Part shown: positions 18,605 through 24,679 of the stretch, piece after piece
How the letters are laid out: every line of letters begins with the position of its first letter
How positions within the stretch are numbered: the stretch's first letter is position 1
Assembly (NCBI GenBank): GCA_015501595.1
Contig: JADNRX010000735.1
Span: 1 to 24,679, forward strand
Direction of reading: 5' to 3'
Length of the DNA stretch: 24,679 nt
From: Hymenopellis radicata
Taxonomy: Eukaryota > Basidiomycota > Agaricomycetes > Agaricales > Physalacriaceae
Made by a program: the position numbers and the translations under genes
Notes under the pieces: model-generated
Database searches by the model: none
Seen by the model: only the letters and a program-made list of their open reading frames with translations
Told to the model about the DNA's origin: nothing

Positions 18605-18696
18605 GGTCAGAGACTTGAATGGTCCCGAAGGAACAACCCAGCGTGCACATTCGTACACGTCGCGTTTTTGCAGAAAATTTTCATCACGAAAAAGAA
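18605..18696. repeat. Direct repeat, copy 1
   Basis: This segment, starting GTCAGAGACTTGAATGG and ending near TCATCACGAAAAAGAA, recurs at 18864-18955 with substitutions and small indels. Order, orientation and spacing of the matching blocks are the same in both copies. Confidence 0.75.
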
Positions 18697-18863
18697 GGTC
18701 TGTAACGTAGAGGAAATGACTCACGCGTTCCCAGAGCAGCATTCAAGGCATGACGACGGACATTCATTGAGCAACGCTGACTTATGGCGCATGAAACGAC
18801 AGCGCACGCGTCTATGGAGAGAAGGAACGTAAGCGTTGATAATTAAAGAGAGAGAGAGAGAAG

Positions 18864-18955
18864 TTCAGAGACTTGAATGGTTCCCGAAGGAAGCCAACCC
18901 AGGGTGCATAAACACGTCGCGGTATTTGCAGAAAGTTTTCATCACAAAAAGAAAT
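18864..18955. repeat. Direct repeat, copy 2
   Basis: Diverged copy of 18605-18696, starting TTCAGAGACTTGAATGG and ending near TCATCACAAAAAGAA. It is preceded by a (GA)n run. The copies start about 260 nt apart, so a unit larger than the conserved core was probably duplicated. Confidence 0.75.
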
Positions 18956-19811
18956 GGTAGATATTAAGCCCAGGAGAAGCGAGACTCACCAGACAGCATT
19001 CGTTGAAGCAGACTTGGAAATCGAATGTCATGGTTCGTTTCCTTTCGTTTCTGTCCAGTCAGAACTAAGCAAAAAGGAAAACGAAGGTGGATAAAAACTC
19101 ACGACACAGTAGATTGACTTCTTCTAGATGAGTCCCCTATTAGCGCCGTCCCCTTCCTCCTTCGGGCGAACGTTTAGCGCTTAGCCCTCAAAAACGTCGA
19201 TATGCGAGACGGTTAGTCTACCATTCAAAATGAGTTAAAATGCGTGCTCAAGGAGGGCCTAATATCGTACCATAGGTATTAAGCAAAAGGGCTCATGGTA
19301 CAGCGTCCTCGTGGTGGACATCGCACAAAGCGGAGGTGAACATGGTGGCAGGAGGAAACAATATTTTCTTGCACGTGGGAACAGTATCCACCCAAATGCC
19401 GAAGGCCGGTCGACTCTTGTCCTCCATGGTCACAGACTCGCTGCTCGCAAACATTTTTCAGCACGGCAGGCCATTGCGTACAGAAAACGGAAACCCACCC
19501 GTCTTCCAATTGTTTGGGTTTTTGAGTTCTACACCACTTGGGGAAGTTGACTTGCTTTGTTCAAGCCCTCCCTGAAATATCTGTCATTGTTTCAACGATT
19601 TGAGCCAGCGCTATTCTTCTTCATCTGATTTCGGACGCCTACGCATCATCTGGTCCTTCTCTGGTCTTCCCTTGGACCAACACATGTCGGTACTTTGTTC
19701 AGGGTCGCGCCGCTTTGGCCAACGATGGACCTTGGACGAGTGTGCACAGCGATACTTTGTCTACTTTGACCACAGTTACACGTGTCTCCTCTAAAGCCCC
19801 CTCCTGCGGAA

Positions 19812-21271
19812 ATGTATAAAAGGTGCAGCGATGGAAAGAATTCTTCTCACAGACCATCGTCCTCCTTTAAGCCTTCACTGCACGAGGTCTCATTTGCTTT
19901 ATCTTCAACCCATATCTACATCGATATCTTACAGGATGTCTACTCGCATTTTGAGACTGCCGCTTCTGGAGAGAGTCGCCCCAAGGCGGCGAAGGCCATC
20001 TCCTCTAGCAAGAAGCCTAAAGGGAAGCGAGGTATGTTCCCCCCATTCTGCTGTTCTGCTAAGTTTTTATATACTTATAGCTTCACAAGGGCTGAAAGGC
20101 ACTACCAAGAAAGGTTCTTCGAAAAAGGCGAAGAAGACTGGCAAGTTGGGCTTATCAACACGACTGACATGTTCTCACCTCATTTCATAGCTGTCGCTGT
20201 TTCTCCCGATGCAGATCATGCTCTTCCAGCAGCTGCTACCTCCGAAGTGATACCACGGCAGCGCCCCGTTCGAGTTCCTCTGCGACGTACTTTTGCGACT
20301 ACTGTCGATGAGGACGAGATGTCTGAGCGCGCAACTGTCGGCTCTGAATACATGGATCCAGCATCCATTGATCTGGTTGACGTGGGCCAACTACAGACCT
20401 TTGATCCAAGTCAATTAGGCACCGAAGACGCGGAGTACTCTGAAGATGAAGAGTTCACTCAATCTCAAGCGACCGTTCCAGCTGAGAGTAAGTTATATTG
20501 TGCTTTGAAAAATTGACGCTGATTCATTTCTATCAGACTCTGTTCCATCTCCTCCTGCTGTAATCACGTCTCCTCGCCGTTCTCCACGTAACCACGAAGG
20601 CTCGCTTGAGCCTGTAGTCAAATCCAACAAGAACAAGAACAAGCGGAAACCCTCCAATGACAAACTCGACGGCAATGATGAGCGCGCTTCCACCCCTCCC
20701 CGCCTGGATGATGGCACCTCTGGTAAGTTCCGTCCATCTGACAGAAAGACAGTTCCCTCATATTCTACTTCCTCCAGTCTCGACCGCAGACACATCACCC
20801 GTCAACACTGACTGTGACTCTTCGTCGTGTTCCGACAAGCTGAAGCGCAAGAGGTCAGATGAAGACGTCGAAGATGCGCCTGCAGCCAAAGTTCGTCGTG
20901 GTGACGATGGATCTCCCATCCGTGAGTCTTGCTCGATGAACGACTTGGAAGAAATCATATTTGACATGTGGTTTTTTATCCAGCCACTCCGTCAGTCTTG
21001 AGTCCCGCCACATCACCACTCTCCAGCTCTCCCTGTTATTCCCGAGGCTGCACCCCCTTCTGGTGACGTGGCTCTTACCCCGGATGTAACGCCTCTTATT
21101 ACGGATTCAGTCGCGCCTCCTCCTGACATCAACCCCGCCGGCCACGCATCCTACTTCATGAACGGGCCTCCTTCTCCTGGTCGGCCGCGTGGCTTGATGA
21201 GGCAGGCTTCCTTCTACATCCCGCGGGGGCAGCCTTTCTCCGATGCGTACTTCCCGGAGGGAATCCAATAG
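19812..21271 (+). CDS. Low-complexity Ser/Pro-rich protein with phase-1 introns
   Basis: I do not recognise this protein. Exons are a first exon ending at 20031, then 20081-20140, 20191-20487, 20537-20722, 20778-20921 and 21027-21271. All five junctions are phase 1. Intron 20141-20190 has a GC donor (GCAAGT), an ACTGACATG branch site and TTCATAG; read through, it ends in an in-frame TAG. The last intron must use the acceptor at 21026 (105 nt). The nearer one at 20983 gives a stop after 25 codons. The start is unclear. The open frame has an ATG at 19812, which overlaps a TATAAAAG box. The leader-like ATG at 19936 is in the wrong frame. A 48-nt GTCTCA...TTACAG interval (19887-19934) may or may not be spliced. 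The protein has a Lys-rich N-terminus (SSSKKPKGKR, KKGSSKKAKK) and acidic and Ser/Pro-rich middle. It ends MRQASFYIPRGQPFSDAYFPEGIQ-like text before the TAG. Confidence 0.62.
19815..19822 (+). promoter_or_regulatory. TATAAAAG box
   Basis: A perfect TATAAAAG, 121 nt upstream of the ATG at 19936. It overlaps the in-frame ATG at 19812. If the box is the core promoter, translation cannot start at 19812, so one of the two readings is wrong. Confidence 0.5.
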
Positions 21272-21837
21272 TGTTTCTTTGCTTCCTCTCTGTTTCTCCA
21301 TGTCTGCCCAATCCTAGAGTATTTAGTAGTGTTAGTGTAATCTTCTCGCATCTCAAAGTCGCCGCCTGGCTTGTGTATAAATGGTTATCTCGGAGGAATA
21401 GCGCTTTGCATGCGCTGTTCGCCGATCTTTCTAGTTTTTCTTTCTTCGAGTGACTGTGAGTTCGATATAAAGTATCGTCGTGTTCCCGTCACCTCCTGCT
21501 GCGCAGTGCAAGGCTACGAGCCTGCATTTCTGTCTCGGCGCTCTCACCTTGCGTTCTCACGGCCTCCCGTGGCGCGGCGCTTAGGTGATGATAGTCATCA
21601 ATTTGACTTCACAGAAACAAAGTGGGTCTACAAAATCCAGCGTAACCTACCTTCCTGACGCCAACGATTCTCAGATTTTAGTATTGTGTTGGTTAGTCCG
21701 CGTTGCCGAGCGTCTCCGCATAATGAGGTAGACAGGCTCGGTCAAGGCTCGGTCTTTCCAAATCTGCATTCGCGGCCGAAACTCGATCATGCTTCCCCTC
21801 ATGTGCCTTTTATTGCTTCTCGTAAACCACGACCGCC
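21272..21837. other. Intergenic between two + strand genes
   Basis: Holds the 3' flank of the low-complexity gene and the promoter of the SDR gene. ORFs here lack coding character. No TATA box is evident. The SDR start context ACCGCCATGG is a strong initiation site. Confidence 0.4.
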
Positions 21838-23167
21838 ATGGAACACGACGACTTCAATTTCAGGCCTATTCAAGATGAGGAACTCTTCTCGCACGGACAT
21901 CGCGTCCAGGGCAAAGTCGTTCTTATAACTGGGGCCGCGACGGGTATTGGAAGAGAGGCAGCTGCCAAGTTTGCCGCACATGGGTGCGTGTTGAACATTT
22001 TCTAGTCGTTGAAGTACTGACTCTGACTCTGCTAAAGCGCCAAAGTTGTCATCGGGGACAGAAATGTCGAGGGCGCTCAAGAAACTGTCTCTCAAATAGT
22101 CAGGGCAGGCGGGTATGTCAGTTCCATTTCTTCTCCCCAACATTCACGTGTAACTGGGAATTCTCAGTACGGCGGTATGCACATCGTGTAATGTTACAGT
22201 GTACGACGAAGTCGCGTCACTTTATGAATTCGCGATTAAGGAGTACGGTTCTGTCGACATAGTCGTGAGTTCTTGTTCTTTCCGTCGACGCGTCCTGACG
22301 TCTCTCAGGTAGCTAATGCCGGTGTTACCGAAGCCGGAGAGTTTCACAGCATAACACTTGATGCTCAAGGTCGACCCAAGAAACCAAGACTGACGACTAT
22401 TGACGTCAACTTGATGGGCTCATTATACAGTGAGAGAAAGAAGGCCTTGTTCCCGTGTTCAGTACTGACGGAACCTGAAGCCGTGTACTTGGCCCAACAT
22501 TACTTGCTTTTGGGCGACTCTAAAGGTCTGAAATCCGTTGTCTTGCTCGGCTCAATATGCAAGTGAATCCCCACCTCGCCTGTAACTCTTCTTTGACGCA
22601 TCTTCGGCAGCCTCTTGGAAGGCCATTCCTCTTGGACCGTTGTACACTGCGTCAAAACATGCCGTGCTAGGCATGATGCGTTCTACGCATCCCCTTCTCG
22701 CCGCGAAAGGCATTCGTATTGCCGTTGTGCACCCATTCTTCGTCGACACTCCAATTTTGGGTGCTCCTGTCAAGCTCTTCTTGGCAGGCCTTCCTCTCAC
22801 GCCAGTATCGCGTGTAGCCGGAACGATATTCTATTCTGCTACAGACCCCGATCCGACGACTGACGGTAGTGCATGGTTGCTACTGAACGATGGCCCCGTG
22901 GTTGTTGTACCGAAGGAGGATTTCAAGTTCGGTATCTATAAAGCTTTGGACAGAAGAGTGAACGGTATACAACGGTAATTCATTTCGTACCCCGTCATTG
23001 ACATGAAATGGGCTGATAAAACTACTCGTAGCGGTATGGAAGGCGCAGCTTTTTATATTCGTCTCGTGAAAGACATTGTGCGCATTCTCAAGTTGAAGCG
23101 CTTATTTGCTTTAGCTCTTCTTGTAGGCTTGGCCAGTGTGGTCTGGAAATTCTCCACACAGAACTGA
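21838..23167 (+). CDS. Short-chain dehydrogenase/reductase with C-terminal membrane anchor
   Basis: A classical SDR that oxidises or reduces alcohol/carbonyl groups with NAD(P); substrate unknown. Exons are 21838-21983, 22038-22112, 22168-22264, 22309-22429, 22481-22558, 22611-22974 and 23032-23167, with introns of 44-57 nt, giving 338 residues. Motifs in order are the cofactor loop TGAATGIG (residues 31-38), NAG (109-111), catalytic Ser (S171 in LLGSIS), and YTASK with Y184 and K188. Intron 5 (22559-22610) has a GC donor (TGCAAGT) and lies between the catalytic Ser and Tyr. The C-terminus has a hydrophobic stretch (FALALLVGLASVVW) after basic residues, with only a few residues following. This is a tail-anchor layout, suggesting the ER or lipid-droplet surface. 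The gene appears intact. Confidence 0.9.
22559..22610 (+). other. GC-AG intron in the SDR gene
   Basis: The donor T|GCAAGT otherwise fits the consensus, and the acceptor is CGGCAG. Splicing here gives LLGSISSWKAIPLGPLYTASK, exactly the family spacing between catalytic Ser and Tyr. That makes the GC donor well supported. Confidence 0.8.
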
Positions 23168-23734
23168 CAATGTGGTCTACCTTTGTGCTTTATTCATTGT
23201 TATCGATTTGTTGAAGTATTGATGAAGGGTTGCCTGGACTTGATACAACATTACAGCATTACGACGGCCCGAGGGACTCTCATATGTTCGCGACATCTTG
23301 ATTTGATTTTGGAGGATCTTCCCATTGCCGAAAGTCGCTGACGGCAATCACACCTCCAAATTGTTTTTTGCTCTAGCTTGTTCGCGTCCGCGGGCCTTCC
23401 CCACAGTCATCTTTATCCCCTGCGAAAGTATTACTATCCCCATTCGAGGATTCTACTTCCGCTAGCACGACTCCGAGCACCTAAGGTTCAAATTTCTTTC
23501 CTTTCGCCTTCATGACATGACAGGGCACGCATCAGCTTCGACGGCGCGGCGACCATCACTCGTATAAGGCACCGCAGGAACTGTGTAGTATGACGGCACT
23601 TCCTATTGAATCTTTGTTGAAACCACGACATGCTCGCTCACTGAGACGGTGCCTATGTGACTGTCCTCTGGAATCGGACCTATCACTAACATGTCTTCGA
23701 GTCATCTCCGATGGAGACATCTTGATAGGAATCA
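23168..23734. other. Intergenic between SDR and flavoenzyme genes
   Basis: The 104-codon minus ORF at 23556-23870 runs into the flavoenzyme signal-peptide exon and is rejected. No other feature is recognised apart from the TATA box at its right edge. Confidence 0.4.
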
Positions 23735-23743
23735 TATAAATAA
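23735..23743 (+). promoter_or_regulatory. TATA box of the BBE-type gene
   Basis: TATAAATAA, 63 nt upstream of the ATG at 23798. This implies a leader of roughly 30 nt and favours 23798 over the upstream ATG at 23750. Confidence 0.5.
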
Positions 23744-23797
23744 TGAGAGGTGCGGCTATATCTTCTGTCCTCGGCCGATCTTTTGGTGATTCGACCC

Positions 23798-24679
23798 ATG
23801 CTCTTCCTCGCAGTAGTCGCTGCGTCTCTCCTTTTGTCTTCGTCGGCGAGTCGGGATGTCTGTCGCACAATCGAAGGCGCGATATCTAGGTCTAGCAGTG
23901 TTTACTATCCAGGTATAATTATTGTCAAGCACCGTGTCGCGTATGCTTACTAGTATGCTTTAAGGATCGGCAAATTACACTCGAGATATCTCGCACTGGT
24001 CTGCAGCGAGTTCTCAGCCCTCTCTATGCAGTGTCGAGCCTGGGACGGCAAAGGACGTTGGAACCATTGTCAGCTAAGGGGCCTCTTTCGCTGTATGCGA
24101 GGAACTGATGATCATCTTCTTCGTTCAAGCTTCGGATCCTAGGCGAGACCAGAACCAAGTTCGGTGTAAGCCAGATTCCCAGCATCAGTCTTCCATGATT
24201 TACGATCTCTACAGGTGAAAGGAGGCGGCCATGCTACGAATCCCGGATTCTCTGATACACCCGGCGTCCAAATCGCCATGTACCGATTTTCCCAAGTCGA
24301 GTACGACGCTTCGACGCAGACCGTCGCTATCGGGACTGGATTGATCTGGGACGATGTGTACGCCGTCCTCGACCGGCTCGGCGTCAATGTCGTCGGAGGT
24401 AGAGTTGCTGGCGTGGGTGTAGCCGGATTTGCTCTTGGCGGAGGTCAATCAATGCATTCCAAATGTGGCGCTCAACTCATTTGTGAAACAGGTTACTCTT
24501 GGCTCACTAATCAGCATGGGCTGACGATTGATACCATCACGGAAATCGAGCTCGTCAAGCCCGACGGCAGCGTCTCGCGCATCACGCACGAGTCGGATCC
24601 TGCGCTGTTTTTTGCTCTCAAGGCACGTCCTTGTCCCTCTATTGACCTTCTGTATTGATATTGATATGACAGGGCACCC
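23798..24679 (+). CDS. Secreted BBE-type FAD-linked oxidoreductase (5' part, cut by window end)
   Basis: A PCMH-type FAD-binding, berberine-bridge-like oxidase, predicted to be secreted and to oxidise small molecules or sugars using O2. Exons are 23798-23912, 23965-24068, 24131-24166, 24215-24443, 24492-24622 and 24673 onward. The signal peptide is MLFLAVVAASLLLSSSAS. FAD-binding signatures are LRILGETRTKFG, then VKGGGHATNPGFSDTPGV. H91 in GGGH sits where the family attaches FAD through histidine. Next is GVGVAGFALGGGYSWLTN, with no Cys at the second covalent site, so attachment is probably single. Then comes DTITEIELVKPDGS. The donor at 24069 is GTCAGC, inferred because splicing there restores the family sequence. 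Intron 24444-24491 is 48 nt and free of stops. The intron at 24623 has a GC donor. The gene continues beyond the window; no damage is seen. Confidence 0.9.
24623..24672 (+). other. GC-AG intron in the BBE-type gene
   Basis: The exon ends FFALK, followed by GCACGT and, 50 nt later, ATGACAG then GGC. The family has a Gly-rich stretch directly after this Leu-Lys, which fits the join. No GT donor nearby keeps the frame. Only 7 bases of the next exon are visible. Confidence 0.6.

Larger units (their letters stand above)
18094..19811. other. Gene-poor 1.7 kb with a direct duplication
   Basis: No confident gene. It contains the diverged direct repeat at about 18605-18955, a short (GA)n run at 18847-18861, and weak ORFs at 19279-19575 on both strands. 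Each repeat copy is preceded, on the minus strand, by a short ATG-led stretch ending at a GTGAGTC donor-like site. A duplicated small gene or exon is therefore possible. Confidence 0.35.

Overview
The window looks like nuclear DNA of a filamentous basidiomycete, probably an Agaricomycete. Genes are small and split by many introns of about 44-62 nt with GT(A/G)NGT donors and CTNA-type branch sites. Several genes have TATA boxes close upstream. The protein families (Ure2p-like GST, wax-synthase-like acyltransferase, the fungal prolyl-4-hydroxylase-like 2OG oxygenase, BBE-type flavoenzymes) are typical of mushroom-forming fungi. I see no rRNA, tRNA, CRISPR array, reverse transcriptase or complete transposon. 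The species is not identifiable by eye.

Layout: 1300-2276 (+) is an unrecognised intron-poor coding region that needs two compensating frame changes. It runs into a broken 3' part of a berberine-bridge-type oxidoreductase (2326-2949, +). An NmrA-like NAD(P)-binding protein follows at 3224-4635 (-). 5109-5998 (+) holds weak small coding signals, one with an AT-hook-like motif. 6455-6728 (-) is a TATA-driven three-exon gene for a 55-residue protein. 7361-8253 (+) is a second unrecognised coding region. 8885-10414 (-) is a 2OG-Fe(II) oxygenase with an internal frameshift and an acidic repeat tail. 11041-12123 (-) encodes a predicted secreted protein with kinase-like motifs. 13285-13970 (+) is a low-complexity basic/acidic protein. 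14038-14849 (-) is an intact GST. 15329-15505 (-) is a possible 58-residue membrane protein. 16745-18047 (-) is an intact wax-synthase-like acyltransferase. 18.6-18.96 kb has a diverged direct duplication. 19812-21271 (+) is a second low-complexity protein. 21838-23167 (+) is an intact short-chain dehydrogenase with a C-terminal membrane anchor. 23798 to the end (+) is the start of a secreted BBE-type FAD oxidoreductase, cut by the window edge.

Functionally the window holds seven genes or remnants of tailoring type: two BBE flavoenzymes (one broken), an NmrA-like protein, a 2OG oxygenase, a GST, an acyltransferase and an SDR. No polyketide synthase, NRPS, terpene synthase or P450 is present. 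This is compatible with the flank of a specialised-metabolism cluster, but also with the usual scatter of such families in Agaricomycete genomes. Intact genes alternate with damaged ones. Four of the inferred introns use GC rather than GT donors. All exon models are inferred by reading frame and splice signals only, without transcripts or homology searches.
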